From contig JAFEKR010000017.1 in NCBI GenBank assembly GCA_019022495.1, forward strand, positions 1,089,565-1,153,564: a stretch of DNA of 64,000 nucleotides. Reading direction: 5' to 3'. The stretch's first letter is position 1. The number at the start of each line of letters is the position of its first letter. The translations under genes and the position numbers were made by a program. Source of the DNA: Epichloe hybrida (lineage: Eukaryota > Ascomycota > Sordariomycetes > Hypocreales > Clavicipitaceae). A model generated the notes under the pieces. That model was not told the DNA's origin. It was given only the letters and a program-made list of their open reading frames with translations, and searched no databases. Below, one piece after another: positions 12,763-24,840 of this stretch.

Positions 12763-13586
12763 TGTTAAAAATAAGACCTATTTTTAGCCCTTTTCTAGTT
12801 AAAGAACCTTCTTATTACTAGCTTGCTTTGCAAGTCTGACAGCTACACTGCAGCTGTCAATAGTCGCGAGGGTAGCTGTCAATGGCTACGTCGCAGCTGT
12901 CAACAGCTGCGACTAACCGTATGGATAACTAATTAGTTAATTGCGTTGTGGCTATAAGTGTAGCTATAACCACGTTACTAGTAATTAGGTAAGCTAGGGT
13001 AACGTAAGCTAGGGTGACATAAGCAGGTTACCCTACATATAACTTACCCTATAGCTATCTTTAATAACGATTTTCTCTTTATCTAAAGGTTATACAAAAG
13101 TTTTATATATAGCAAATTAAAGCTTAAAGATAGGGCTTTCTCTTTATATAAGGTTATTTTTTAGACTAAAAGTTAGTGCATATAGGTTACTAGCTAGTAT
13201 GGTAGTGAGTTGATTTTTTGGTTTTTATATATAAATAAATTTTGCGGAAAATTAAAAGTGGCCTGTAAGACCCTGTTAGCGGCCTGGATCTACTAATATA
13301 GTTAGTAGGTCTATAGGAGGAAGAAAATCTTTTTAACTAGCTAGATAGCTAGTCCTCTTAACTAATAACAGCTGTATTACCCGTATAATGTATCTAAAAT
13401 CAATTCTATTGCTCTATAAGATATCATAAAAGTAATCTAAATTAAATTCTATTAGTTAATAACTACTATAACCTTCCGTTGCGTTGTGTTAATTGATTTA
13501 ACGTTGCAGCCCTATCGGTCCCTGACCGTAGAGCTTGCACCCGTACAGCTGTTGCCAGCTGGCAACTAGCTCCCTACATTTCAATA
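12763..13586 (+). repeat. 3' LTR of family-1 Copia copy 1
   Basis: 824 bp, same termini as the 5' LTR and containing the 21 bp missing there. It has the same length as the left LTR of the other copy (28157-28980). Confidence 0.9.
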
Positions 13587-13800
13587 AATAATATAGTAGA
13601 AGAGAAGAAAAGCAAAGGAAAGGAAAGGGAAGATAAATCTAACCTAAAGATAATTAATAGTATCTATAATATGAGGGAGAAGATGCTAAAAAATAAGGGT
13701 AAGCCTAACAATAAGCTTTGCAAGGTAAATAAAAAGAAGTTAAAGGAATAGGGTGTCAGGGTGTAGTAAGCTAAGTAGTTTTACCTCGTACTCAGGAGGG
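13587..13800 (-). mobile_element. Truncated end of a Y-type retroposon ('Y3')
   Basis: On the minus strand it starts CCCTCCTGAGTACGAGGTAAAAC, matching the GC-rich end of Y1 and Y2 for about 27 bp and then diverging. To the right, family-2 Copia RNase H sequence begins directly (AAGATCTTAGTTAT...), so this was an insertion into that gene. To the left it is cut by the family-1 Copia LTR. The short shared 5' end with a different body suggests a separate subfamily. Confidence 0.5.
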
Positions 13801-14528
13801 AAGATCTTAGTTATTATATATATAGATTTATACTCCTTGTATAAATACCTTATTAAGCTTAGAATAATAAAAGAGAAATGCCTAATAATTAATATTATAG
13901 CTTTTTAATAATTATATAAGCGCAAAGAGCTTTAAAAGATCTAATAGATTAATAGGGAGAATAACCTAGCTAATACCTTTATAAAGGTATTACTTAATAA
14001 GGCCCTTAAGAGCTTTATCTTAACTAACTAGATAACTATCTAAATAGAGGGATAGGTTACTTATATATAATATATGCATAGTAAGAGGAAAGGTAAGACT
14101 CTAGGAGGGTAGCTATAAGGATAAGATAGTAATATATAAGGGATTTATACCCTTATAGTTAATATCCCTAGAGGCTATAGCTACGCTAGCTTACTAGGCC
14201 CTCCTAGTAGACTATAGAAATTAATAGTAGTATATAGGAGGAGGAAGGTATTATATTAGAAGGGGGAAGATATTATATACGCACTATAGTGTGGAAGATA
14301 TATTATTTTAAGGAAAGAAAGAATTTAGAAGGGATTTACTTATCCTTATATAGGCTTATAAGCTAAGTAAGATTATTATTTCTCTTTTATTAACTACTAT
14401 ATACCTAGATAGGCTATAAGTTCCTTTCCTTACATCCCTTATTAATTAAATCCTTAATCTACCTTTCTTTTTTATTTCTATAATTAATATTACATATTAA
14501 TAATTATATTAAAAGAGAGAGTTTCTAG
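13801..14528 (+). pseudogene. Copia family 2, 3' end of pol (RNase H) and 3' UTR (copy A)
   Basis: The decayed frame continues the RNase H domain seen in full at about 23370-23420 and 49130-49430 (ILVIIYIDLYSL, then LIKL...EKCLIINIIAFQQ). A non-coding 3' tail, a purine-rich tract (AAAAGAGAGAG) and then the LTR at 14529 follow. Everything upstream of RNase H is missing from this copy. Confidence 0.75.
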
Positions 14529-14829
14529 TGTTAGAACAAAGGTGATATTAATTATGTATTGTAGCTATAATTACCTAGCAAAAGCTTAGGCTACGCGCAC
14601 CTCACACATAACCTATAACCTAGCCTATTAATTAGCTAGGAAATATAGGGCTATAAACGCGTAACCCCCTTTTTCTCTCTTTGATTACAGCTGCTAGCTT
14701 TTAACTTCTCTTTTTATATAATTAATTAACAGAACAGACAACGTAGCCTAGAATAAATAATCGATGATAATACTATTCTTCGGGCTCACGATTGTATTAT
14801 ATTGAATTCAATACCCTGTGAATCCAACA
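14529..14829 (+). repeat. LTR of Copia family 2 (copy A, 3' LTR)
   Basis: Begins TGTTAGAACAAAGGTGATA and ends CCCTGTGAATCCAACA. Six LTRs of this family (286-310 bp) occur in the window, with near-inverted termini TGTTGGA/TCCAACA. Confidence 0.9.
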
Positions 14830-14939
14830 GTTTTTCTTAAAGTTATATTAGTAAAAAAAAGTATTAAGAATAATAGTCTTATAAAAAACTTATAATATTA
14901 TATATAACCCTAGTTATAATAAAATCTATAAAAAGTTAT
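14830..14939. other. AT-rich unassigned sequence
   Basis: No recognisable coding content. It ends in CTATAAAAAGTTAT (14926-14939), the left target duplication of the Y2 insertion. Its right continuation therefore resumes at 15716. Confidence 0.5.
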
Positions 14940-15715
14940 TGATTTTTAATTTCTTTTTAGGGTCATTGGCTGTGGCTAATGCATCTAACTTTTAAGGAAC
15001 AAAAGGAATTACTAGCAATACCTAGCTAGTGTAATAATTAATAACTAAATTTAATAATCACTATAGTGTTAAGTAAAATATAAATAAAGGAATAAGCTTT
15101 AAGCTATAAATTTAGGGGCTAAAAGGTTAATACAAAGTTTACGATAAACTTTGTAGCTGTGATTATGTAAGAGTTATAATTCGTCACCGCAGTTACTTAA
15201 ATCCATTCGAGTTTTACTTATACCATAAATTAACGTAATTCCCCCTTCCTCTGCAACTGTATTTATTCTATCTCTTTATATCTCTTTTATGTTATAACTT
15301 GTCCTTTAAAGCTCTAAGGCAAACTTAAACCCTAAAAAAAAACATAACTTATCCTCACTTAACTACACTCTAATTCGTAATAAATACACTATACCTATTA
15401 TAATTAATAGGTAAGGGTTAAGGGCTACTAATTAACCAATTAATAACTAACTAATTAGAAGATAGTATAGCTAAGGGTAACCACAAGCTAGGGGCTATAA
15501 CCACTAGGCTATAGAGCCTAATAGCTATCTAAAAATCCGAGGAAATTCTAGATAAAAAGGAAATTTAAAAACTAGAAGCAAATATTAAGGAATTTAGGAA
15601 AAGTAAGAAGAAGAAGGGAAATAAAAGCTAGAGAAAAAGGCTAGATATTTAGAAAAGGTATTGAAAAATAGAGATCTATAATAATTTAAGCAGTTTTACC
15701 TCGTGCCTAGGAGGG
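14940..15715 (-). mobile_element. Short retroposon 'Y2', inverted copy of Y1, with 14-bp target duplication
   Basis: 776 bp flanked by CTATAAAAAGTTAT on both sides (14926-14939 and 15716-15729). It is the reverse complement of Y1 (668-1413) from the T-rich left end (the A-rich tail in sense) to the GC-rich right end GCCTAGGAGGG. Two copies with different target duplications prove it is mobile and not just a shared duplication. The plus strand holds a decayed lysine-rich frame (KEFRKSKKKKGNKS); whether that was ever coding is unknown. Confidence 0.75.
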
Positions 15716-15729
15716 CTATAAAAAGTTAT

Positions 15730-16811
15730 CATATTATAACTTAAATAACTAATTAAATAAAATAGCTAATAATATAAGTATAAAATTCATAGCTTTCTTT
15801 TAATTAGTATATTAATACTACTATATAAAAAGACCTACTTTTTATTTACCTAACACTACATTTATAGTTTTTGTAGTGTAGTGTAGTTAGTGTAGTTAGT
15901 AACTGTACTAACTAGAAGAAAAAAAAAGCTATATTACACTAAATACTAGCTAAAAAAAACTATATTACAAATACAAATTTTTCCTAAAACCTACACTAAC
16001 TACACTATAAATAATGCTTTGCTTACTTATAATAACCTAGTAGTAAGCTACTAAGAAATTAGTAAAACCCTTTATTATATTATAAACTAGTATTACTAGC
16101 TATTAATAAAGAAAAACACTAAGTTATATATATAGACTTATATAAGCTATTAGACTTTAAAACTAAGGTATTATATACCTTATAATAAGCTAGTAGTATT
16201 ACTAGTACTTAATTAGCTTTTTTAAGAATTATTAATAGACTTTATTATAAGGCTTTTACTTATAAAAGATATAAATTAGACTTATAATATAATCTTAGTT
16301 ATTATAAACTATTTTATAAAATATAGTATTTATATTCTTATTTTAATATAACTAACTAGTAATAAGTTAATTACTATATTTTTAGAATATATTTTTAAGA
16401 ACTACAATACCTTAGAAAGTATTATTATAAACTATAGTTTAATATTTACTAGTAAGTTTTGAATAACCTTTTATTACCTTATTATAACTAAGTAATAACT
16501 AAGTATTATGTTTTACGTATAAATAAATAAGTAAATAAATAAGTAAATAACTTATTAATAGTATAGTTTATATATAATATAAGTACTTGCTTAACTTATA
16601 GCTATACCTTAGTAAAATTATTATAAGATTATAACCTTAAAGGCTTATAATAAGTAATTATAAATATTTCAGTAATAAATAACTAAGTAAAAACTTAAGT
16701 AATTATACTAAGAAATAAATATATAGTAATTAAGTAGCTTTTAAGTAACTTATAAACCTAGTATATAAAGTATTATAATAAGAAGTAAACTTAAATAAAG
16801 TTTAAAGTAAG
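15730..16811. other. AT-rich unassigned region with GTAGTGTAG repeats
   Basis: 15850-16015 carries GTAGTGTAGTGTAG and inverted CTACACTAACTACAC motifs like those at the ends of the CAG-terminated element (23421 and 54032), so it may be a decayed relative. 16515-16555 is an AAATAAGT/AAATAAAT simple repeat. The rest is RIP-like AT-rich DNA with no frame I can name. Confidence 0.4.
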
Positions 16812-17097
16812 TGTTAGAACAAAGGTGATATCAATCGCGCGTCATAGCCGCAATTACCTAGCAAAAGCTTAGGCCGCGCGCAGGCCCTACACGTGACCCG
16901 TAACCTAGCCTGTTAATTAGCTAGGAAATGTTAGGCTATAAACACGCAGCCCCCTTTCCTTCTATTATCGTAGATTCTAGCTTTTAACTTCTCTTTTTTA
17001 CACATATAACGCAGCCTAGAATAGATAATTAATATTAATACTATTCTTTAGGCTTATAACCTTATTATATTAAATTTAATACCCTGTGAAACTAATA
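16812..17097 (+). repeat. 5' LTR of Copia family 2 copy B
   Basis: 286 bp, TGTTAGAACAAAGGTGATA to CCCTGTGAAACTAATA. It is followed by CTAATTAGTGGTTA, which also follows the LTR at 37343-37649 and, as CTAATCAGTAGTTA, the LTR at 54815-55053. This is the candidate primer-binding region, though I could not match it to a tRNA. Confidence 0.85.
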
Positions 17098-17459
17098 CTA
17101 ATTAGTGGTTACCTTCACAGATAACCACGTAGTCTTTAAATACCGTAGATTAGCAAGGTTAATTAGAAAAGGTAACTTACCTAATAATAACTTACCTTAT
17201 AAAATAGGAGAGCTATGTTTAATAATAAGTTATACTAACGGAAAGGTATAATATAGCTCTCTTCTTACTTTAGTATTAATATCTATATTTATATGGATTT
17301 TAAAATAATAAAGAAAGGTTTAATACTAGTAGCTAAGCTATTCCCTTATCTTTCTTTATTATATATTTTATTACATATTTAAAGTTAACTGCCTTACCTT
17401 GCGATCCTTCCTATTAAAAATATAAGTTATATAATTTATATTTATACCTCTCCTATTCC

Positions 17460-19759
17460 CTTATATTAAAGATTTGCTCCCCTTTAATTAATTAGAATAT
17501 TAGAAGTAGCTAGACTATCTAGGACCTCTAGTTAATTTAGAGTTCCTAGTAAGAGTAATAGCTATAATAATGCTATAGAAGGTATTAAAGCTAGAGATAG
17601 TAATAAATACCCTAATAAAGGAAAAGCCTCTATTTACACTAATCTATACCCCTATATCTTTATAAGACTTAAATAATATATTATAAAGAAACTACTCTAA
17701 TAAATAAAGAGCTTTAAATACAAAGAGATAATAATACCTAAGGAAATTAGTCTCTATATCCTTATAAAGACTAAATAATATAAGGAGTAAAGGTTATTTA
17801 AAAGAATACTATTCTCTAAATTTAGTAATAACTTCTATAGATAGTTAAGAGATAAGTTTATAAATAAGAGAGACCTTTCCTAGAATAGACTTTAAGACTA
17901 TTTTCTTTATAATAGAGTGTATATAACTATTAGAAAAGGTATAAAGATAGTAAATAACCTTAAAGAAGTAGTAAACTAGAAAGAATTCTTATTTTAGACT
18001 CTTAAAGAAATTAAAAAGGCTAGGAAGAAGTATATATAGTTTTAGAAGAACCTATAGAATAAAGAATTCTTTTATAATCTATTAGAAAATAGTAATATTA
18101 GATCCTAATAACTAACCCCTTTACCTTGCTTATTAGTATAATTACTATTAAAGGGATTAATAGGCTAATCTCCTATAAGAAAGTTAATTAATCTAGAATT
18201 AAGGGCACTAAAGGATGCTATTTATAAGTATTTATAAGTAACCCCCTTACCTATACCTTTACCTAAGATAATTTAGTAAAACTACCTTAATAATACTACT
18301 AATAATACCCCTAAGTAAGGGTATTACTAATAGAGTTAGCCTTAACTACCTAGGGCTAATATTACCTTTATTAGTATAGCCTAAAGAACTACACTTTCTC
18401 CTCCCTAATATAGGGAAGAGAAAGATTAAAGGGAATAATAAACCTTAAGGCTACTCCTTATAAAGCTACTCTCTTACTTCCTAAAGACTATACTACCTCT
18501 TTTATAAATATAAAGAGAAGTATTTAGAAAACCCCTATAGACTTAGAGACCTTTACTAAAGTAAATTATAGACTTATTAAAGGTATACCCTAAAGAATAA
18601 CTCTATAGTGCTAATAACTATAATATTCTTAAATTAAAGCTTTAAATATTCTATAGGAAGTATAAATTACTTAATATCTAACCTAAATAAGCTAGTTATA
18701 CCTTTAAGATTATACTTAAAGGTAAAGCTTTATAATACTATATAAACTACCTCTCTAAACCTAGTAAACTATAAGACCTCCCTATACTTATTACCTATAT
18801 AAGGGAATAATTTAAGACTAAAAATATATAGTAAAGATATCTCCTAGAATAGAATAATTCTACTTTTTAAGGAATAATAAATAATAACCTAAGTAAATTA
18901 ATAATTAATTACTTTAATAATCTTATAAAGAAGCTAGCTATCTTATAATAAGTAGTACCTAAGGTAAGCTAAAGTAAAAGGGTACTTTAGAATTAACTTA
19001 TAATAGCCTATAATAATATTCTAGAATATAAAGGAGTTATTATAGACTTACTAAAGGGACTATAAGAATTCTATAAATAGATTAAGATAATAATCTAACT
19101 TATAAAGGAAGAGAAAAAGAACTACTAATAATTCCTAACTAAAGCTATAACCCTAGAGTAATTCTAGACTAACTAAAGATATAATAGGAAAGGAAAAGAG
19201 ACCTAATACCTTTTAAAACTATAAGGAAAAGGAGGAAATTCTTATATAAAGAAATACTATATATATAGTAAGGAAGGATACTAGTTATTAAAGCACCTAG
19301 AAAAGAACTATAAGAAAGCGTATTAATACTTTAAGAACTACTACCTTATGGATCTAGCTAATAACTTATATAATTTATTTCTTATATAGTATAAAGGGGA
19401 ATACAAACCTTAATCCCTTATTAATAACAAAATCGCCTAGTATATAAAGAGTATTAGATTTAATAATAGCCTTAATAGTACAGATAGGCTAGTACCTATA
19501 AGCTTCTTTAATTACAGAACATAACTTAATAGTAAAAGAATATTTTAATTCCTAATAAGTTAAGTAGCTTATTATAGTCTAAGTAAAGAAGACCTCTTTT
19601 AGCAAGAACTCTTAAGCAAAGCTTTAACAATATTTATACTAGAAGATTACTATTCTTATATAACGTTTTAAGGGATTATACCTAATATAGGAGCCGTAAA
19701 GTTCTCTATAGTAAGGTATTCTTAATTCCTTACTTTATAATATTAAATGCCTAAACTAT
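17460..19759 (+). pseudogene. gag and start of protease, Copia family 2 copy B (decayed)
   Basis: No long open frame remains, but reading TAA/TAG as Q gives continuous gag. At 19255-19296 the codons read YYIYSKEGY-stop-LLKH. Restoring single transitions position by position gives the spacing CX2CX4CX4H, an unusual zinc knuckle. Protease follows near 19676 as GIIPNIGAVKFS, where copies elsewhere keep MPNTGA; NTGA is the aspartic protease box DTGA after D to N. A LINE derivative breaks the frame at 19760. Confidence 0.7.
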
Positions 19760-20610
19760 ATATATTTATATTATTTACACTAGTTAGCTCTATAGATAGC
19801 TATTGCTAGTACTCCTATTACTAAGTTAAAAGGGAAAACCTTATACTAGGAAGAAAAACCCCCTTGCGTCTATGTATAGGCTAGCGCTAGCCCTATGACA
19901 GGCCTGCGCTGCTTGGTGTGTTTCCTGCTGTAGGTGTTTATTACTAGCTTACGCTAGCCTTATCCCGTTAAAAAGAAAAGAAAGGAAAAATATGTGGAGT
20001 GAGTGTTCGGAGGCCCCTTCTGATCCTATTCCGGTGCGATAACACGCCTGCCCCGGGCATTCGCTTAGGAGCCGGGCTGGCGGCGATGCTTGCCTAGGTT
20101 GAAGTGTTGCTTCCTTTGGTTCCTTCTTTGATGGCCTCTTTGAGGGCTTGTTTAAGGGCTCCTTTGGTGGTGCGGATGTTGCTGTTGTTGTGGTTTGTTG
20201 CCTTTGCTTTAGCTCGGGCGCGGTCCGCTGCCTGTTTAGTGACAGCTTTGGTGATACACTACACCTAAGTAACTTTATTACTAGGGATAAGGCTTGTGAT
20301 TTTATTATAGTATTTTGTATTATCTAGATGTTTAAATTAGATCCGGTCTATTATAGGGTTATTCTTGCTGCTCTAAACATTAAACTATCCTATTCTTATA
20401 TTTAGGTAATAGTAGCTTTATACTAGCCCCCTTTCTCCTAAGTTAATTACTATTAGCATATTCGCACTCCTACCACTAGCTTTATTGTAATATAATATTA
20501 TAGGGGGGGGTAAATAGAGGTAAGAAATCAAATATTAATATGGTTTGTATTTTAGAGGCGATTCTAGACCTTTAGAGCGGTGCGGAAGTTTATGCGAAGG
20601 TTTTTACTAT
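19760..20610 (-). mobile_element. Internally deleted Tad-like LINE derivative, 851 bp, 14-bp target duplication
   Basis: Flanked by AATGCCTAAACTAT (19746-19759 and 20611-20624), it interrupts the protease of a family-2 Copia. Its two ends match the two ends of the 6.4-kb LINE at 40534-46941, but the middle (equivalent to 40826-46391, about 5.57 kb) is absent. The junction here is CCCCGGG|CATTCGC. The minus strand keeps part of a reading frame like the N-terminal part of LINE ORF1 (TTKGALKQALKEAIKEGTKG). The sense 3' end is A/T-rich without a long poly-A. RT and endonuclease are absent, so it is non-autonomous. Large parts are little mutated (19970-20230), so it is younger than, or escaped, the RIP that hit its host. 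Confidence 0.8.
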
Positions 20611-23420
20611 AATGCCTAAACTATAGCTTAATAAATTAATAGCAAAAAAGGCATTAGTTAGATTTAGCGTAGGAGAACTAATTATCGCGCTTAGATTAGC
20701 TAATATACTTATACCTTTTAGAGATATTCTCTTTTAGGTTATACTAATAAATACTCTATTTCTCTTATCCCTTAATAATATAGACTGCTTATGAATTAAT
20801 TTTAATATCTTTAAAAATATACTATAATAAGGAAATATTAAAGTCCTTATTATATATAAATAGGGGCATGCTTAGATATTACTTACATAAAAAGAGGAAG
20901 TAGTTGCTTAGAGCTATCTTATAGAAGGCAAGTTATAGTAATTACACTATTGCTTTAGGCATCTATTAATCTAATAATTACATAAGGTTCTCTGTAAATT
21001 AGGGTATAATATTAACATTAAAGCTATTAAGGAGCTAATAAGACTTTGCTACTAATACTAGATATATATAAATAGCCTTAATTACTTTAAATTCACCCTT
21101 AAGGATAAGTGTAGCTTTAACTATAAAGTAATAGTAAATGTTTTTTACCTTAATAGTAACTACCTTATACTCTATATTATAAATATAGCTATAGTGTTTA
21201 ACGTAGTGAAATTCCTTAATAATATCTCTATAAAAACAACCTAGGAAGCCCTCTAGATATACTAGATTAATACTTATCTAGGCCCTCTAGATTTTATTAC
21301 TATAGACACTAGAATAAACTTCTATAGTAATAAATTTAGATAATTTATAGCTTTAATATTAATTTTAATTAAGGAAGTCCTTATTAAGGTATACTCTAGT
21401 ATTAGGAAGGTTAAAAGGTATTATAAGCCGCTCTAAAGGGCCTATAATATAATTAGGTATAAATATCCTATAACACCTAAACCTACTACCTTATAAATAG
21501 TAATAAAGGCCCTAAATAATACTATAGGCCTTAATAGCCTTATTCTAACCCTCCTTATCTTTAAAGCTTACTTATATATAATAAATAAATCCTTACTATT
21601 ACCTAATATTATATAGTATATAATTATAGTATAGAAGGCTACTAAAGAGATTAAGAGGCTTTATACTATTAGGAAGGTTAATAAGGCCCTTACTAAATAT
21701 AATAGCCTAGATACCTTAAAAACCCTTAACCTACTACTTAGATTAAAGGTCTAAGTCTAGCAAGAAAGTAAGGGATAAGCAGGCCTATATAAGCTACTAG
21801 TAATAACTAGAGAGAGCTATATACTTAATATACCTAGGGGCCTAAAGACCTTTAGGTTAACCTCTATTAAGCCTTACTATAATAATCCTAGTATAGAGAA
21901 AATAGTAAAGCCTAGTAAAGAGGAAAAGGAGAAAGGGTAAGAGGCCTAAGATAAGAATATAGTGCTAGTAATACTACTAAAGCGTAGGTATAGAAGACCC
22001 TAAAAGAACCCTCCTATAATACCTTAAGAGACTAATACCTTCCTATTAGTAAAAGAATATAGTAACTTAGCCCTTATAATTAAGCTATAAAAGGAAGGAA
22101 TTATAAAGACCCTAGGCGAACCTTTTAAACTATTAATAAAAGTAGAAATTAATGCCCTAATTAAGTAAGGTGTGTTTAAATTTATTATATTTAATAAGGA
22201 GAAGCATAGTAGGATTCGAATCTTTAATTCTTAAATTATTAATAAGATTAAAGGTAAGATAATAGAACCCTATAAAAAGTCATGCCTTATAATCTAAGGA
22301 TATAAGGATAAAGGGAAACAAGCTATTCTTACACAGGCCCTAATAATTTAATAAGCAAGCTAATATCTTATCCTTGTGATAGCCCTATTAGCGAGATTAA
22401 GGAAATTCCTTATCTAGCTATATGATATCTGTTAGGCGTATGTACAGGCCTATATATTCCTAGAGTAGCTAATCCTAGCGCGCTTGCTAATTTAGATATA
22501 GTACCTTTACTTACCTAGTATGATTTTTAGGGTTATAAAGCCCCTCTATAAGCTTATAAAGGCTAGAACGTATTAGTAGGTTATATATTATAAGTATTAT
22601 AAAGAGAACCTCTAGATAGAAACCTCTATAAATAATCCTTACTTACTTATAACTATAAAGGAAAGCCCTAACTTTATATATATTAGAATATAGACTAATA
22701 ATACTCTTAGCCTATTAGATAAGAAGTTCTCTAAGAAGGAAAAGACTTAACTAGTTACTATAGGCTTTAATATAAAGCTAAAGTAATTCCTAACCTAGGA
22801 TAATCCCCTTATGTTTAATAAAGGTATTATTATACTAGAGAATAATACTATTAAGATATAGTAAAAGGGATAGAGTAATAAGTTAGAATTAGTTCTAATA
22901 ATTAATTTAAAGTGTAAATACATTAAGTAAAGGGCCTCAGGCGCTTATATTGCCTTAATATACTAACTAGAGGCTTACTTTAATCTATTTATTACTATAT
23001 AGCACTAAGAGCTAACCCTAGAGGATATAAAAGCCCTTAATTACTACCTAAAGTAGTAAATAAATTACCTAGAAAGAGGCCTAATATTTATCCTAATTAA
23101 CCTTAAGAAGGTAAAGCTCTTTGCTTTTATAAATAAATTATTTACTAATAACTAGGACCTATCTTTATAACTAGGATATATACTTATCCTAGCTAATAAG
23201 GACTACACTAATAGCAAATTCACTATTAAAGGTAATATTATACACTTTAGCTTAATAAAGAGTAAAAGAGTTATTCAAAGCATGCTTGCCTTGGAGGTTT
23301 ATAGTATAGTAGCTAGCATTAATATAGCTTATATAATTATAATAACCCTAAACCTAGTTACTAAATAACTAAAGCTCCTAAAGATCCTAGTTATTATATA
23401 TATAGATTTATACTCCTTAT
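20611..23420 (+). pseudogene. pol (integrase, RT, RNase H), Copia family 2 copy B (decayed)
   Basis: Reading through stops, integrase includes FRHLLIQ...IIRELIRLCYQ, FKFTLKDKCSFNYKVIVN and LDFITIDTRINFYSNKFRQ (core D residues partly lost), then SIGKVKRYYKPLQRAY where the catalytic E lies (E to K). The integrase tail is ESYILNIPRGLKTFRL near 21815-21855. RT runs about 22130-22900 with the TNN active-site remnant at 22691-22702. RNase H follows, with LGYILILANKDYTNSKF near 23170-23225 and LALEVYSIVASINIAYII near 23290. It stops at 23420, where another element inserted. Confidence 0.8.
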
Positions 23421-23600
23421 CAGAGCTTTGCACTACACTACACTACATTGTGTAGTATTTGTAGTGTAGTGTAGTATACTACACTACACTACATACTACA
23501 CTACACTACACATTACACTACAAGGGAATTTTTTTACTACACTACACTACATGTAGTATTTTGTAGTATTTGTAGTATTTGTAATTTTTAGTAATATAAT

Positions 23601-23850
23601 TAGCTTATAATAGCTTATAATAGCTTATAATAGCTTATAATAGCTTATAATAGCTTATAATAGCTTATAATAGCTTATAATAGCTTATAATAGCTTATAA
23701 TAGCTTATAATAGCTTATAATAGCTTATAATAGCTTATAATAGCTTATAATAGCTTATAATAGCTTATAATAGCTTATAATAGCTTATAATAGCTTATAA
23801 AAGCTTATAAAAGCTTATAAAAGCTTATAATAGCTTATAATAGCTTATAG
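23601..23850 (+). repeat. 10-bp satellite, unit TAGCTTATAA, about 25 copies
   Basis: Perfect 10-bp periodicity over 250 bp, with a few TAGC to AAGC variants near 23810-23825. The inverse array is at 53553-53817. Confidence 0.95.
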
Positions 23851-24065
23851 TTTATAAGCTACTATAAGCTATAATAAATTATATTAACTTATAATATTAT
23901 TAGTGTTAAAGTTTAATTAAAATTAAATAGTAAATAAGTAACTAAAATATAAATATAAATAAGTATAAGGAAATTACTATAGAAAAAGCTATACTTTTTA
24001 ATTACTTAGTATTTTAAGCTTTTTAAATATATTAATAAAATAAAATACTTTTCTTTCTTATATTT

Positions 24066-24210
24066 TTTAAAATAATAATAATAGTAATAATAGTAATAAT
24101 AGTAATAATAGTAATAATAGTAATAATAGTAATAATAGTAATAATAGTAATAATAGTAATAATAGTAATAATAGTAGTAGTAGTAGTAATAGTAGTAATA
24201 GTAATAATAA
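24066..24210 (+). repeat. AATAGTAAT simple repeat
   Basis: A nine-base unit (AATAATAGT) repeated for about 110 bp, decaying into AGT/AAT triplets at the right end. Confidence 0.95.
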
Positions 24211-24269
24211 ATTTAATATCTCTTTTTAAGAAATAATTCTATAACTAATTAAAAAAAAGTATAAACTCT

Positions 24270-24840
24270 AAGTAAAAGGCAACTATAAGGACCCACTTTA
24301 GACCCACTTTTATTAATTCCTTCTTTTTCTAAGACTAGATTATAGAAAAAAGCATAAAAGTTATTAGGAAGTAGAGGTATAATTATAAGGACCCACTTTA
24401 GACCCACTTTTATTTATTCCTTCTTTTTCTAAGACTAGATTATAGAAAAAAGCACAAAAGTTATTAGGAAGTAAAGGTATAATTATAAGGACCCACTTTA
24501 GACCCACTTTTATTAATACCTCCTTTTTCTAAGACTAGATTATAGAAAAAAGCATAAAAGTTATTAGGAAGTAGAGGTATAATTATAAGGACCCACTTTA
24601 GACCCACTTTTATGAATACCTCCTTTTTCTAAGACTAGATTATAGAAAAAGCATAAAGGTGATTAGTAAGTAAAGGTATAATTATAAGGACTTACTTTAG
24701 ACCCACTTTTATTAATATATCTTTTTCTTTAGACTAAATTATAGAAAAAGCATAGAAACTGTTAGTAAATAAAAGGTATAGTTAATAAGGTTTACTTTTA
24801 AACCTACTTTTTAGTATAATATATAGCTAAGTAAGTAAGC
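24270..24840 (+). repeat. 100-bp tandem satellite, about 5.5 units
   Basis: The phrase ACCCACTTTAGACCCACTTT recurs at 24291, 24391, 24491 and 24591, exactly 100 bp apart, then in degraded form at about 24690 and 24791. Each unit ends in AGGTATAATTATAAGG. It keeps CCCAC, so it is less RIP-mutated than its surroundings except in the last two units. Confidence 0.93.

Larger units (their letters stand above)
6485..13586 (+). mobile_element. Ty1/Copia family 1, copy 1: complete but RIP-ruined
   Basis: The element has 5' LTR 6485-7287, primer site 7288-7299, leader repeats, gag-pol 7588-12552, polypurine tract 12755-12762 and 3' LTR 12763-13586. It is the same family as the opposite-strand copy at 28157-35031. 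Both gag-pol regions are exactly 4965 nt, so there are no net indels and damage is by point mutation. Differences are C to T and G to A. For example, within about 35 nt (7660-7700) four CAG/CAA codons of the better copy have become TAG/TAA, all in CpA context. No matching 5-bp target duplication was found (AGTTA on the left, AATAA on the right). Confidence 0.92.
16812..23420 (+). mobile_element. Ty1/Copia family 2, copy B, 3'-truncated
   Basis: LTR 16812-17097 is followed by leader, gag (about 17460-19670), protease (about 19670-19760), a LINE-derived insertion (19760-20610), then integrase, RT and RNase H to 23420, where a CAG-terminated element cuts in. Protease-IN-RT-RNase H order defines Copia. 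The RT active site reads stop-T-N-N at 22691-22702 in the context PNFIYIRI-TNNTLSLLDKKF. It corresponds to QTDD in place of the usual YVDD, a feature I recall from a fungal Copia clade. The missing 3' end and LTR were not found next to the other terminus. Confidence 0.85.

Noticed and set aside
23601..24840. CRISPR-like repeat arrays
   Set aside because: Units are contiguous tandem repeats without spacers, and the genome is fungal.
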